In this document: positions 43,022 through 56,588 of the stretch, piece by piece | How the letters are laid out: each line of letters opens with the position of its first letter | Position numbering within the stretch: position 1 is the first letter of the stretch | Assembly: GCF_902167145.1 (NCBI RefSeq) | Contig: NC_050097.1 | Coordinates: forward strand, 139,215,982-139,279,981 | Direction of reading: 5' to 3' | Length of the DNA: 64,000 bases | From: Zea mays | Lineage: Eukaryota; Streptophyta; Magnoliopsida; Poales; Poaceae | The notes under the pieces: generated by a model | Databases searched by the model: none | Told to the model about the DNA's origin: nothing | The model's input: the letters and a program-made list of their open reading frames with translations, nothing else | Program-made: the position numbers and the translations under genes

Positions 43022-46000
43022 TGTGGCGGAACTGCCCGAATTATTCCAACTTAAGTGCCTACGTCCCGCCTTAGAGGCTAGACCACACTTAACTAGGATT
43101 AACCCGTCAATCCCTCGGATCTAGTCCGACAAGGCCACTGACAGGATCAAGTACCATAGTCTCACTCGATGGTGAGTCACAGAGCAAATACAATAAAGCA
43201 TAAAACCATACATAAGGAGTATTAAACTTATTACATCATCATCGGAGTTTTAGCAAAAGTAGTCATCATTGTTCGAAGTGCAGCGGAATAAAACTAATGG
43301 TAAAATAAACAGAGAGATGGGGAAGCCTGTCCCATCACTCCTCATGCTCCTCCTCAGCCGAGGTAGGATCCCACTCGACTGTCCAACCCGGTGGCAAGAC
43401 GGACGGCCAAGTCACTCCAGCAACCATGTCCTCCAGAGAACCTGTAAAAAATTATGCCACAAGCAAGGCTGAGTATACTAATACTCAGCTAGACTTACCC
43501 GGTGTGAGGAGTCTACTCCTCTACCTCTAGACATGCAGCTGTTTGGCTGTGGGGTTTGGTTGCCAAAAGCACTAGCTGAGTTTATAAATCAAGTTTTAAC
43601 TTTGTCAAGTTTTAGTGTGACTCTCTTAAGACTAGATATGTACTATCTACTCATTCATGGTATCAAGCAATTTAGCAATCAACATCTTTTGTCACATCGT
43701 CACATTTCCACTTGTTACTCAATGCAGTACAATGGATCAAGCAGTCTCATTAGCTGCGAGAAGCAGACGATTCGAATCGAGTTTTTATCCTTGCAAGGTA
43801 AACCTAAACACACGACGTGTATAGGCACTCTGTCCCCACACACATCAACCGTCCCTATCGATTCCCCGTCAGCAGATCAGGGCTCACCGCCTTGGCGTAC
43901 AATGCCTCACTGACCCCGACTGCCGTCGTGCAGTGACCACACTTGTACCCACTATAACCGGAATGGGCGACCACGTCTCAGGTCGTGTGAGGGGCAAAGT
44001 CTACTGTCAGGTTCAATCAGGTACTAGGCTTACCAATTTACCATATTTCTCAGCATGTGCTTAGTACGTTCAAACGCTTGACACAGGTATCCGCACGTTA
44101 ATCCTTATTCCAATTTCATCTCGTAGACCACGCATCCCCATGGATCCGTGTCAACAGACCAACATCAGTATGATATGAAAGTGGGTACATTCAATGTCCT
44201 GACCTCGCGCGAGTGCTATAAAATCACTCGACTTCTACCGAGATCCTTAATTAGTAAAGCAGCTACTCGACCTAGCATACTAGTATTCATCTCAATAGGA
44301 TTCCTGAGATCATGCAACTAGAGTTTCAAACAACTCCTAAACTTAAGTGCACATTCAATCCTACAATCATTAAGTGTAGTAAATTAGCATAATAAATAGG
44401 TTATGCATAAACCGGGGCTTGCCTTCCAAAGCTGGGGCAGGCTGATCCTCTGGTGCAGGCTCTGGTGCTGGATCCGGGGCTACCTCCTGAGCAGCTCCTT
44501 GCTCCGGCACGAGGACGTATTCTCCGTCAGCGAGGTTGCAATCTATCGAATGCAATGAATAGGAATATGTATGTCATGATTATGCAGGATTTAACAAACA
44601 TTATGCTAAATGAAGAAAAACTAAGTTAGTTAGTAACTTAGGGTTTCTTGGTCATACGTGGCTCTTAGTGGTGTATGCTTATCATTTTAGGTTTGGATTT
44701 TGTTGGGGATAAGCATAGTGAATTGCACTTGGATTTCCCTTAGATGTTTTAGTAGACAATTGAGGGATTTTACTGGTTAGGTTTTAAAATGACATTACTC
44801 TCCATTATTAATTTCCTTTGTCATTTTCTATTGATGAATTCTAGGGTGGGGTTGAACTACAACAGTGGTTCAACCTATTCCAAAAATTCTGTAAATTTTA
44901 CAGTGGGTTACTATTGGTCATTGTGGTTTGTCCTATAAATTTGAGGCAAAAACCAATTCAGGTACTACTTCTGCAAAATTAACAAGAATAAGTCCTTAAA
45001 GGGCATTTTACAATATAGCTGTGATTTAATTGGAATTTCTGTACCAAATTGTATTTTTGCCCAATTACATAGGTGATATTAGGCATCTGTGTTAAAAATC
45101 ACAGAAAAAGGCCTACTGGATATTTAGTTGTGGATTTCTAAAGTTTTATGTCAAAAAGGCACTTACTATTATCTTGTTATTTGAAAAATGTCAAACAACA
45201 GATTTCATATTTTTCCTATATTCTTAATAACAAAACATTAGTTATCCCAAGGGTTGGGTGTTTTCTCCTTGGGGTTATTTTTCTAGGGTTTTTCTAAGTT
45301 TCCCTTGTTTTCTTAAAATAAAATATATCCCATTTATTTTATACTAAACCAGGATATAATAAACTTTTCTAGTGAACTATACCGAATAAGTAAACTAACA
45401 AAAATGTGGGTGCTCCCTGGTTCTTTATTTAGATTACCTTTTCTATTTTCTTTAACTTTAAGCACAAGGTGAATTAAATGGCAAACTCTACCTTAATGGG
45501 GTATACAGAGGGGTTTATCATTTTTAAACAGGTTAGTAGATAATTAAGTACTTCTCTAAATTTTCTTAACCTCAGTCAAATAGTGTAGCTATTTTTCCCT
45601 ATTTCTTTTAGCTTTTGACCAGTTAATCATTTAAATCAAAACTTTAAAGTTCTCTGTAAGACTTAGGGGTTTTATAGTAATCATCATTGTTCGAAGTGCA
45701 GCGGAATAAAACTAACGGTAAATAAACAGAGAGATGGGGAAGCCTGTCCCATCACTCCTCATGCTCCTCCTCAGCCGAGGCAGGGTCCCACTCGACAGTC
45801 CAACCCGGTGGCAAGATGGACGGCCAAGTCACTCCAGCAACCATGTCCTCCAGAGAACCTGTAAAAATTATGCCACAAGCAAGGCTGAGTATACTAATAC
45901 TCAGCTAGACTTACCCGGTGTGAGGAGTCTACTCCTCTACCTCTAGACATGCAGCTGTTTGGCTGTGGGGTTTGGTTGCCAAAAGCACAAACTGAGTTTC

Positions 46001-49000
46001 TAAGTCAAGTTTTAACTTTGCCGATTTAAGTGTGACTCTCTTAAGGCTAAATGTGTACTATCTACTCATACATAGTAGCAAACATTTTTAGCAATCAACA
46101 TCTTGTATCAACTCATCATATTTCCACTTGTTACTCAATGTAGTACAATGGATCAAGCAGTCTCATTACCTGCGAGAAGCAGACGATTCGAATCGAGTTT
46201 TTATCCTTGCAAGGTAAACCTAAACACACGACATGTAGGGGCACTCTGTCCCCACACACATCAACCGTCCCCATCGATTCCTCGTCAGCGGATCAGGGCT
46301 CACCGCCTTGGCGTACAATGCCTCACTAACCCCGACTGCCATCGTGCAGTGACCGCACTTGTACCCACCATAACCGGAATGGGAGACCACGTCTCAGGTC
46401 GCATGAGGGGATATGTCCACTGCCAGGTTCACTCAGGTACTAGGCTTACCGATTTACCATATTTCTCAGTATGTGCTTAGTACGTTCAAACGCTTGACAC
46501 AGGTATCCGCACGTTAATCCTTATTCCAATTTCACCTCATAGGCCACGCATCCCCATGGATCTGTGTCCACAAACCAACTATCAATATGATATGAAAGTG
46601 GGTACAACCAATTCCTGACCTCGCGCGAGTGCTAGAAAAACCGCTCGACTTCTACCGAGATCCTAGTTAATAAAGCAGCTACTCGACCTAACATACTAGT
46701 ATTCATCTCAATAGGATTCCTGAGATCATAAAACTAGGGTTTCAACCAACTCCTACACCTAAGTGCACATTCAATCCTACAATCATTAAGTATAGTAAAA
46801 TAGCATAAATAACAGGTTATGCATAAAACCGGTGCTTGCCTTCCAAAGCAGTGGCAGGCAGATCCTCTGGTGCGGGCTCTGGTGCTGGATCCGGGGCTAC
46901 CTCCTGAGCAGCTCCTTGCTCCGGCACGAGGACGTACTCTCCGTCAGCGAGGTTACAGTCTATCGAAATGCAAGGAATATGCATGTCATGATTATGCAGA
47001 ATTTAATAACATTATGCTAAAGGAAGAAAAACTAAGTTAGTTGGCAACTTAGGGTTTCTTGGTCATACGTGGCTTTTAGTGGTTTATGCCTATCACTCCA
47101 GGTTTGGGTTTTGTTAAGGATAAGCATAGTGGATTTGGTATTTCCTTTATATATTTCAGTGGACAATTTACAAAGGGTTTTAGGATGACTCTAATTTCCA
47201 TTATTCATTTTCCCTTTCTTTATTTTCTATTTATGGATTCTAGTGTAGGTTTGAACTACAATAGTGGTTTAACTTTTTCCAAAAATTCTGTAAAAATTAC
47301 AGTGGGTTGCCCTTGGTCACTATAGCCCATTCTAGGAATTTGAGGTTCAAAATAAAAAGGATATGCTTTAGACAAAAATAACAAAAGTTGTGTAAATGGG
47401 TCACCTTGCACTACCACTCTTAACTAGGGGTGGGTTTTGTCCTTAGGGTTATTTTTGTTGGTATCTAACAGTAATAATAAGCTTCTGTGCAAAAAATCAC
47501 AGAAAGCTAAGGGATGGTTATTTAGTTGTGATTTTCTAAAGTTTAATGCCAAAAAGGCACTTTCCACTACCTTGTTATTTGAAAAATGTCAAACAACAGA
47601 TTTCATATTTTTCCTATGTTCTTCATAACAAAAGATTAACTATCCCAAAGGTTGGGGTGTTTTCACCTTGGGGTTATTTTTGTAGGGTTTTTCTAAGTTT
47701 TCCTTGTTTTCTCAAAATAAAAGGTATCCTATTTATTTTATACTAAACCAGGGTATAATCAATTTTTCTAGTAACCTACACTGAATAAGTATACTAACAA
47801 AAATATGGGGGCTCCCTGGTTCTTTATTTAAATCACTTTTCCTATTTTCTTTAACCTTAACCATAATGTAAAATAAATGGCAAACTCTACCTTAATGGGA
47901 TGTATAGAGGGGTTTAGCATTTTTAAATAGGTCAGTAGGTGGTCATAAACTTCTCCAAATTTTCTTAACTCCAGTTAAATAGTGCAACTATTTTTATTCC
48001 CATTATTTAGCTATTGGTCAAATCAGTTTTTAAATCAGAACCCTAAAGTTTTCTGTAGTACATAGGGGTTTTATATATTTTTTAAGTAGTTTAAATTATT
48101 TAGGATCTGACAAAAATAGTTTGACTAAATTTGGATGAATAAAACAGAAGATATGAATTATTCAAGTTCTGTTCAAATTTTAAATCAGATTTAGTAAAAG
48201 GTTTCCTGGAAAACCACTTTGCACCGAGGTCCTTGGGTTATTTCTAAACTAACTCTCTCAGTTATACCCCCGCGCTACTATTCATCTGAGTCACTAACAT
48301 TGCGCAAAACCCCCTAGCTTTCTTTTCTTCTCCCCCGTGGTCCCTCTCTAGGTTTAAACAGTACCCGCGAGAAAGAAAAGGGTGGCGCGGCTTACCGGCG
48401 GCGAGAGAGGTCCGGCGAGGGGCGGGGTTGGCTCCGGGAGGTTCTGGCGGTCACAACGGTGTACGGTTCGACGGCGGGGGTGGCCGGAATCGTCCGGTCC
48501 ACGTGCGCAGGCGGGTGCTCTCATCGGCGGCGGGTGTGCCGGCCAAACCACGGCGATCTAGTTCAATCCAATGGCACGGTAAGCTTCACGGGGTGATGTA
48601 GAGGCTATCTGTGCATTGAATCGAAAAATGGCGCAGTGACTTACCCGGTCCACGTGCGCCGGCGGGGTTCTGAACTCCAGCAAGCACGATTTCGCTATTC
48701 CGGTGGCGCGGGTTCTCGGTTCAAGCTCGTGCAAGCTTCACGGCCTCTCAGGGAAGCTATCCGAGGGCTTGGACCGAGCAGAGGAGGGTGGGAAAGGGGT
48801 TGGCCACGGTGGTTGCCCTCGGGCGGCTCTGGCGGGTCGCGGGGAGGTCGCCGGAGCTATGGGCGAGCTCGGGGGAGTTAGGCATGGTACGGAGGAGGCA
48901 ACGGGGAAGGCAGTCGGGCACTGGGACGGGCTTTATAGCCGTGGCGCGGGCGTGGTCACGGGCGGCCGCGGGCGCGCGGGGGTTCACGCACGGGCGTGCT

Positions 49001-51390
49001 CTGAGCGCGCCCCCGAGTGTCAGCCCGCGTCGAACACGTGGGAGCTCGCTTCTGCCATGGTTCAACAGCGGATTTGAGCACCTTAGCGTGCGTATCTTGG
49101 CAAAACCACTGTGTATGGTCTCTTCCCTGCTCCATATCCTACCTTTTTGTTGTGAGTTCCAAGTCAAGATACGGTCGGGGTAGGGAGATAGAGGGGTGAG
49201 AAGTTGCCTATGTCATAGCTGTCCAAACCAGGACAAAAGCTATGCCAAGTCGTGTCAAACGACTAAGGGTAGGTGTCAACTTCCTCCAGGGCATTCGAGG
49301 GGTAATTTGGCGCCACTTTGTCAATTGGGTCGAAGTGTTTTGAATTTTGGATGAGGGTGAACATGTGTGATCTTTGTCCAAAGGTTAGTTTTTGACTTAG
49401 GCATTTTCTGATTTTTCTTTTGTGTTCAAACCTTTGGTGAACTTTTTGGGGCTTTTCTGAAATCTTTTTGGGGTTACTTTCTTACTATTATTTGTAGGTT
49501 ATTAAGTGTACTACAACTTTTATATTTGGCCCAAGCCATGATCATAAGGTTTTCATGACCTTTTGATCCTACTTACATCTAGGGTTCCCATTGTCCAAAG
49601 GGGTTTGCTTTAGGGTTTTGGGCAATTCTCCCCTTTAGATGTGCATGACAAGCTAGGGCATGATATCCAAGATGGGTTGCACTTGCTTAGAACCTTGAAT
49701 TCTAAGTTTGATGTACTTTGCTCAAACTAACCCACATGTGATAGTAGATTAAATGGTGTAGCCCTGGGTGGACACCCTGAGTAACACCTGGGGTGTTACA
49801 GTTTCCTGGAAAAACCACTTTGCACCGAAGACCCTGGGTTTAATCCAAATCAACCCACTCAAATCTACCCCTGCGCCACTATTCCCCTGAGTCACTGACA
49901 GTTCAAAAATCCCCCCGACCTTTCCTTCTTCTTCCCCGAGGTCCTTCCCCTAATGCAAACAGTACCCGCGGGAAAGAAAAGGGCGGCGCGGCTTACCGGC
50001 GGCGAGGGAGGTCCGACAAGGGGCGGGGTTGGCTCCGGGAGGTCCTGGCGGTCACAGCGGTGTACGACTCGACGGCGGAGGTGGCCGAAATCGGCCGGTC
50101 CACGCGCGCAGGCGGGTGATCTCGGCGACGGCGGGTGTTCCGGCTAAACCACGGCGATCTAGTTCAATCAAATGGCACGATGAGCTCCACGGGGTGACGT
50201 AGAGGCTATGTGCACAAGGAATCGAAGAATGGGGCAGAGATTTACCCGGTCTACGTTCACCGGCGATCGGGTGAAGTCCGGCGACCGTGGACTGGCTTCT
50301 CCGTCGAAGCAAAGTCCGATTCCTTGCTCGGGGAGCTTCACCGAGGCATGCACGGTCTCTTCCAAGGGTCGGGCGTGGCTGGGAAGGGCTCTGTTGGCCG
50401 GTCTACGGTGGCAGGGGCTCGGGTGGCCGCGGGCACGCCGTGCGCGGGGCAAACGCCGGTGGTTTCGGGCTCCGGTGAGGTCGAGCGTGCGCAGAGGAGT
50501 ACGGTCGATGCCTGAGGGTGACTTATAGGTGCGGGCGCGAGCAGGAGACGCGGGCATGGCTTGGCGTGGCGCGGGGTGCGCGGGGTCGGGCGCGGGCGTG
50601 CTCTGGCACGCTCAGAACGCGTCGAACACGTGGAGGTGTTCTTCTGCCCATGTTCAAAAGCTTGCTGAGATCGCATACGTGCGAATCTTGGCAAAAATCC
50701 GGCACAGACCTCTTCCTGGCACCTATGGCTATCTCTTGTATGTGAGTTCCAAGGGAAGATAAGCCCTAGGTCAGAAGATATGCGGACGCCAAATCTGGCT
50801 TGTCTCCCTGCCCACTTTGTGACAAAAGTGATGCCAAGACATGTCAAATGAGTTTGACTTGGGTTCAAATTTTTCCAGGGTGTACCTTAGGTGGTTTGGC
50901 ACATTTTTGGTATTCAGACCAAATGGTTTTGGTGCCATTTACTAAGTGAACACGTCTGATCTTTAGATTAGGGTTAAAATTTGACTTAGAGAGAATTAGA
51001 GAGCTCTATCTCTCTCTCTATTTAAGGAATGGATTTGGGGTTTCTTAAGTGGTCTTTTTGCAATGTTTCCTCTCTATATTTGTAGATTAATATGTTACTT
51101 AACTTTGGCCAAAGGTTAGGTCATGATTTGCACATTTGCTTAATCTCCCCCCCCCCCCTTCAACCAAGGTTTTAGGAGATAGGGGTTCAAGAGGGGTCTA
51201 GGGTTTACTCCCCTCTTGACCAAGGTGATAATTGCACAAAAGCTTGGGTAATGCTTTTGGTCATTCACATTCTTGGGTAAAACATGGTCTCCAAAGTTTT
51301 GATGCTCTTCTCCTCAAGTTTCTTGCACATGTGATCACAGTCATTAGTGCATAGATGTGCTATGGCCATGGTAACACCTGGGGTGTTACA
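43022..51390 (-). mobile_element. Composite Del/Tekay-type LTR with TSD CGGGG
   Basis: Starts TGTGGCGGAAC and ends GGTGTTACA like the LTR at 8350-12680, and is flanked by CGGGG at 43017-43021 and 51391-51395, so it is one ancient insertion reduced to LTR sequence. It is twice the normal length because three LTR pieces follow one another: 43022-45675 (matches ~8350-10979), 45676-49800 (matches ~8587-12680) and 49801-51390 (matches ~11105-12680). The simplest reading is a solo LTR (pieces 1 and 3) with a second same-family LTR (piece 2) inserted at GTTTC; a deletion then removed ~125 bases of the outer LTR and ~237 of the inner one. There are no coding genes. Confidence 0.85.
45676..49800 (-). 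repeat. Second, internally inserted LTR copy inside the composite
   Basis: It lacks the first ~237 bases of the plus-orientation LTR and ends with an intact GGTGTTACA directly before GTTTCC, where the outer LTR resumes. Its left junction (TTTATA/GTAATCATC) has no LTR terminus. GC-rich ORFs at 48640-49180 are LTR promoter-region sequence, not genes. Confidence 0.75.
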
Positions 51391-51395
51391 CGGGG

Positions 51396-51439
51396 GGAGG
51401 GCGAGTGAGTGTGGGCGGGCTCCAGAAAAGGCTTGGGCG
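51396..51439 (-). repeat. LTR-N fragment to the right of the composite LTR
   Basis: Matches about 55881-55925 of the solo LTR-N (GGGCTCCAGAAAAGGCT and neighbours). It then breaks off within GGGCGTG and copia A LTR sequence begins. Confidence 0.65.
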
Positions 51440-52010
51440 TGTTACTATCTTTTTGCCTCCCTCTGCGCGTGTATATATACGAGGTGGGGAGATTGCTTTT
51501 GGTCACAAGAGACAAAACAGTACGTACGAACACCGACCAGTCTCAGACGCGTTGCGTACAGTCCATCCCTGTCCCACCTTCTGCGAGCACAGAGAGTGTG
51601 GGAGAGTAGGCCTCTGAAATCACCGTCCGCAGAGAGACACTTGCACTGGTGTGCGGGCGATCTGGTTTTGGGAGCATACTCGCGACTGCTCGCTTCGTCC
51701 GCTCGACCAGCGCTGATCAAGTTCCTCGTCATCGGCGCCATTCATGGGATTGCACTGCGTACATCTGCCTCCGTCGACTGCGTACGATTACTTCGAACAT
51801 ACACACGAGATGTCTCGTGTGAATGGAGCCACTAATGCCTTGAGCGTCGGTCCCTCCGCAGGGTACAATCTGTTCTTTCTGTTTGTGCATATTTTATTGT
51901 TGTTTACTGCTTATGTCAGTAGTGATACACATATGCACATACATGTCGTCACATACATCACTGTGATTTTCTGGATTAAATTAAAACTGAAAATGTCTAT
52001 TTCTCCAACA
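51440..52010 (+). repeat. Right part of the copia A 5' LTR
   Basis: Matches the reverse complement of both LTRs of copia B. It ends TTCTCCAACA, the LTR terminus fixed by copia B's TSD. A TATA-like TATATATA lies at 51472-51479. A reading frame from 51744 runs through the LTR end into gag. Confidence 0.8.
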
Positions 52011-52870
52011 ATCCAAAAACCTTATATTAGGCATTTTTCTGTTAGTGGTTTTGCTGCTACGTTAAAACCAAGTGAACCTTTTGATGGGACATTTTATAAG
52101 AGGTGGCATAGTAAGATGATACTGTGGTTGACTGCAATGAACTGCTATCACGCCACATAGGGGAAACCCGAACAGTTCACTCCTGAAGAGGAGAGAATGT
52201 TCGACGTTGCCGATAACTTGTTTTGAGGCGCCGTGATTGGCGCTCTTGCCAACAAGTATGTTGATTCTCATCTAACGTGCACATCTGCAAAATAGTTATG
52301 GGATGCATTAGATGAGAAGCTCGGTGTTTCTGATGCTGGTAGTGAGTTGTACATCATAGAGCAGTTGTTTGACTACAAGATGGTTGAGAATCGTCCTGTA
52401 GTTGAACAGGCTCATGAAATACAGGCACTGGTTAAGTAACTTGAACAGTTCTCATGTGTCTTGCCTGACAAGTTCGTGGCTGGCGATATTATCGCTAAGC
52501 TGCCACCATCTTGGACGGATTTTGCTACCACTCTAAAACATAAGAGACAAGAGTTTAGCGTGGCTGGGCTTATTGGGTCTCTTGATGTTGAGGAGAGGGC
52601 GAGAGCAAAAGACACTCGTGGAAAAGGAGTTGAGACTTCTAGTGCCAATACGGTTCAAAAGAAGAACTCTAATGCGTCACATAATAATAAAAAGAAGAAC
52701 AAGCAACAGAATGTCACGAAGCCCAAGCAGGCAGCCTCGTTTAAAAAGAAGAACAAAGGAGTTGGTTGCTTTGTTTGCGGGAGTACTGATCACTAGGCAA
52801 GCGTGTGTCCAGACCGCAAATTTAAGCAAGAGAAAAAAACCAGCTCATGAGAAGAAAACAACAAACATGG
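51993..52870 (+). pseudogene. gag of copia A
   Basis: The capsid part reads FSVSGFAATLKPSEPFDG, YKRWHSKMILWLTAMNCYH, KPEQFTPEEERMFDVADN, SELYIIEQLFDYKMVEN and LPPSWTDFATTLKHKRQEF, a standard plant copia gag with a Lys/Asn-rich tail and a zinc knuckle CFVCGSTDH-stop-ASVC at ~52770-52810. Stops: TAG after YHAT, TGA after NLF, TAG after SAK, TAA after QALVK, and TAG in place of the knuckle Trp. Two of them (after YHA- and after QALVK) are also in copia B. The ATG at 51993 lies inside the LTR; an alternative, spliced start at 51810 is described in the findings. Confidence 0.82.
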
Positions 52871-53160
52871 TTGTTAGCGAGACCGCAAAAGGAGCATCGG
52901 GGTATGGTAATCTTTTACCTACTATTCTTTTAGTGTGTCAGTCCCCTAAGTGGTGGACTGACACTGGTGCTAACATTCATGTGTGTGCTGATATTTCTTT
53001 GTTTTCTTCTTATCAGTGCAAAGGGGCTGGAGCCTTGCTGATGGGCAATAGATCACATGCGCGTGTTCTTGGTGTCGGTACAGTCATTCTGAAGTTTACT
53101 TTGGGAAAGACGATGCTATTGAAGAACGTGCAGCATGTCCCCTCCATCAAAAAGAATCTT
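52871..53160 (+). pseudogene. Protease fragment of copia A
   Basis: Copia aspartic protease with KWWTDTGANIHVCADISLF, GNRSHARVLGVGTV and LLKNVQHVPSIKKNL. It is in a different phase from the gag tail. It is cut at 53160 by the solo LTR; the protein continues at 56589 with GSLLCRDGYKLVFES. Confidence 0.82.
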
Positions 53161-56100
53161 TGTCACACCCGGTTTTGGAAGGCAAACCGAATGCGAACCA
53201 TGTACGTGCCAGGATTAGAAACTCACGTACACAGCAATCACATAATTAGACATCATCACACAATGCTTAAAGTAAATAGCAGAAAGGTACTTTATTACAT
53301 CAAGATGTCCAAGACATCCATAGAGTCATAACATTTTCTTTACTAACATCAAAGTGTGGAAAAGCGAACGTAGCAGATAAGGCCTTCACAGGCAACTGAC
53401 TGGGGGGTTTGCCACTAACATAACTAGAACTCGTCATAGTCCTGGAACTCCTCAAAGTCCTCCATGTTGCCTGCATCTCCTCCTGAGCACTGAATACAGT
53501 GGGGACAACCTGGGGTGGGGATGGTTGTAAAGCAAGGGTGAGTACACATCAACGTACTCAGCAAATGCCCCATTTGGCTAAAGTGGATTGGCTGTATGTG
53601 GAGTTAAGGTTAAGTAGTTACTTTTAGTTGGTCAAGTATTTATTATTAATAGTAGAGCCAAATTTTAGTAATAAACCTAGTTATTGCCCAAATGTACTCC
53701 ATCCAAGAGGAAATACCAGAGATCATAATTATAATCATCATCATAAAAGTACCCAAAATTCTTCTAATCAAAGAGGATCCCAAGGCTGCTCTTAACCATG
53801 AGCACGGCTGATATACCAGTTTCTAACACTCTGCATAGGTTGCACACTTTACCCACGAGTCGTGATTCCCTTTCTGCCCAGAGAGCGCTACTCCCCATTG
53901 ACCACTACCTGGTGGCCTGACAAGGTATCACTACGTAGCCTTTACAAAGACTCCCCTGGTGCATAGCTTCTCGTTAGGTTTTGCCAGTCGTACAAACACA
54001 GTACACCTCCCTAAGGTGGGTGACTAACAAAACCAAATCGAATGAACCTCGGCACCCACCCTTAGCAGAGCGAGCACTATGCCCCAGCCCTCATTGACGG
54101 CCCTCCGGCAAAGCCAACTACACCTCAGGTTTATCTAATTATTCAGCTAAGGGCATCCCATTCCACCCTCATGGTTGCACTATTATCTCGGGTGGTCACT
54201 CAACAAACATGTCCTTACGGAGAGGTACTCAGGAAACAGCCTGAGTCCCCTAAAGTATCACAAGATCATCATCGGGATAATATCATTACATCATAAATAT
54301 TCACATCATGTTCGTTGATTAAGTTAAAGCAATAGCATAATGCTAACCATAGTAACCCAAAAAGGTAACAAGGACAAGATGAATACAGACTAGTCAATCC
54401 TTAGGTTTCAATAAAGTAATGGGGGTGGTGAATTATAAAGTAAGTAGGACATAATAGGTCAGAGGACACTTGCCTTCACCTGGTTGTTGCTCAGGAAGGT
54501 CTTTGGCAACACACTCTGGAACCATGGGCTACTCGTTGTCTAAACAAAGCGATCATGCATTCAATACATTTGGATAAAGACAAATGAACAATACACCAAA
54601 CATATACAATCAAGTGCACACAAGTTTGACAGAACAGTGTAAACACCAAAAGGTGGACTTAGTTTCTAGGGTGAACTAACACACTTAGCAGTTTGTGATT
54701 CCCTAAATATTATTTATCTCCATGATTACATAATTTAATTCCACTTATTTTAGTGAGACACAAAAGTTATGCCAGGGATAAATCCATACCTTACATAGTA
54801 TTAGTCTCGCAAGGTTAAACATCTAGTTACCATTAGGGTTTCCTTTTTATTTATCTTATTAAGTAAATAAACTATTACATAAACTAACCTATAGTCTAGG
54901 CATAAAATTAGAATGTGCAGACGGTGAATGATCATAATTTATTTGGACAGAGAATAATCCTATGAACATTTTGCAATTTGAATCATTCAATTTGGAGTTC
55001 ACATGCAAAAGATATGAAATAAACAAGTTTTGAAGTTTAAAATACAAAATTAGGCCTAAATTTGTAGTTAAGTAAAAGGTCAGGGGTATGTCTGCAAGAA
55101 GAAAGGGGCATGCGCACGAAACTTAGGGACGACGGGTTGTTTTCCGGAAAATCGGGGGTCTCTTTAACAAAAAGACCACGCATCTGAGCGGCCAGATCTA
55201 CATCGGACGGTTAGCATTAGCTTAGATCTAATTAAACCTAGGTCGCTCGATCTTGGATGAACGCCCGAGATCTAACGGCAAGCGCGGGCAAGGTGGCTAG
55301 TCTAATTGTGGTGGCGTCGCCCGTCTCCGCAACGAGGTCTTGCGACAGGCGAGGGCACGACCACGGCGAAGGTCTAGGATACTGGGGAAAGGATCGGGCA
55401 CACTCAGGGCGACACGGTGGACTCAACCATAGGCACAACACCAGTGCGGGGGCACGAGAGGGCGTAGACCGCGGCAGAGCGGCCCAGCGGCGGCGCAGAC
55501 TTACTCCGACGAGCAATCGCGCGAAGGATAGGGCAACAAATGGGGAAATAAGGGAATGGGGGTTGCTCACCTCGAGTGGAGACTCTGGAGCACTTGAGCA
55601 ACAACGGGGACAAAGGGAGACTTCGGGTTGACGGCGGCGGAGCTCCTACTGCAAGGTGAGCAAGCCGGTGAGCGTGGGCCGGACGAGCCCGAGGGTCTGG
55701 GGGCAAACCGGAAGATGTCCCACGTTGCTGGCGAAGAGGTGGAGCTCACCGAGGCAACGAGCGCGGTAGAAACTCAATGGCGGCGACAGAACGGGCTGTG
55801 AACCACAGCGAGCTTCACGGCACACGCGCAGAGCGAGAGAGAGGGTGAGGGTGCTCGGCTGGGGGCGCAACTGAGCGAGGGAGGGAGAGTGTGGGTGGGT
55901 GGGCTCCAGAAAAGGCTCGGGCGTGTGGGGGTGTGGCCGAGGAATGCGCGGTCGTGGGCACGTCTAAGGCGAAGAGATCAGTCGGTTCGGGGGGGGCAGT
56001 TCCGACAGGCGGGGCCCACGGAATAGAGAAAGCAGCGAGCGAACGGGCAGTCAGCTCTAAAGCGCGGGGCCCACGGGACAGAGAGAGAGGAGGGCACACA

Positions 56101-56583
56101 CGAGGGGAGTTGGCGCCGACAGCTCGGTCCCACCAGCCAAAGAGAGAGAGTGGGGACGCGCGGGCGCAGGTTGGCGCCGACAGGCGAGGCCCGACTGTCA
56201 GTGAGGGGCGGACGCGCGCACGGGGGCGGTTAGCTGGGCCGATTTGGGCTAGTTGGGCCGAAATGGTCTTTTCTTTTTCCAAGGAATTTCGAATGCCTTT
56301 TCTTTTTATTTTCTCTAGGGATTCAAATCAAATTCAAACACCAAACCAAATTCAAATAATTTCAAACATGTGCGTAAAACAAAAGAATAATTTAGGCTCA
56401 ACATGATGCATCAATTCATGAATCACATAGTTTTGACAAAATAAATAATTAATCCCTTTCTTAATTAACCTAATTCTACTCAAAAGGAAAAGAGAGAGAG
56501 TCTAGAGAGAGACAAGAGGTAACACTTGAATTTGGTAGGCATCTAGAGAAGAAATTTTATACCACCAAATTCAGGATGTTAAA
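53161..56583 (-). repeat. Solo LTR-N (gypsy-type LTR) with TSD ATCTT
   Basis: 3423 bp from TGTCACACCC to CAGGATGTTAAA, flanked by ATCTT at 53156-53160 and 56584-56588. Copia B shows the uninterrupted target at about 61675. No primer site, polypurine tract or coding region is present, so it is a solo LTR left by LTR-LTR recombination. The terminal AAA in place of ACA is one substitution. GC-rich ORFs at 55257-56406 are LTR sequence without protein-family signal. Confidence 0.88.
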
Positions 56584-56588
56584 ATCTT

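Noticed and set aside
48636..49183. Overlapping GC-rich ORFs on both strands, also at 914-1468, 11511-12065, 49953-50868 and 55257-56406
   Set aside because: All lie in the GC-rich promoter part of gypsy LTRs, run in several frames at once, and differ between copies by indels that break the frames. They show no protein-family motifs.
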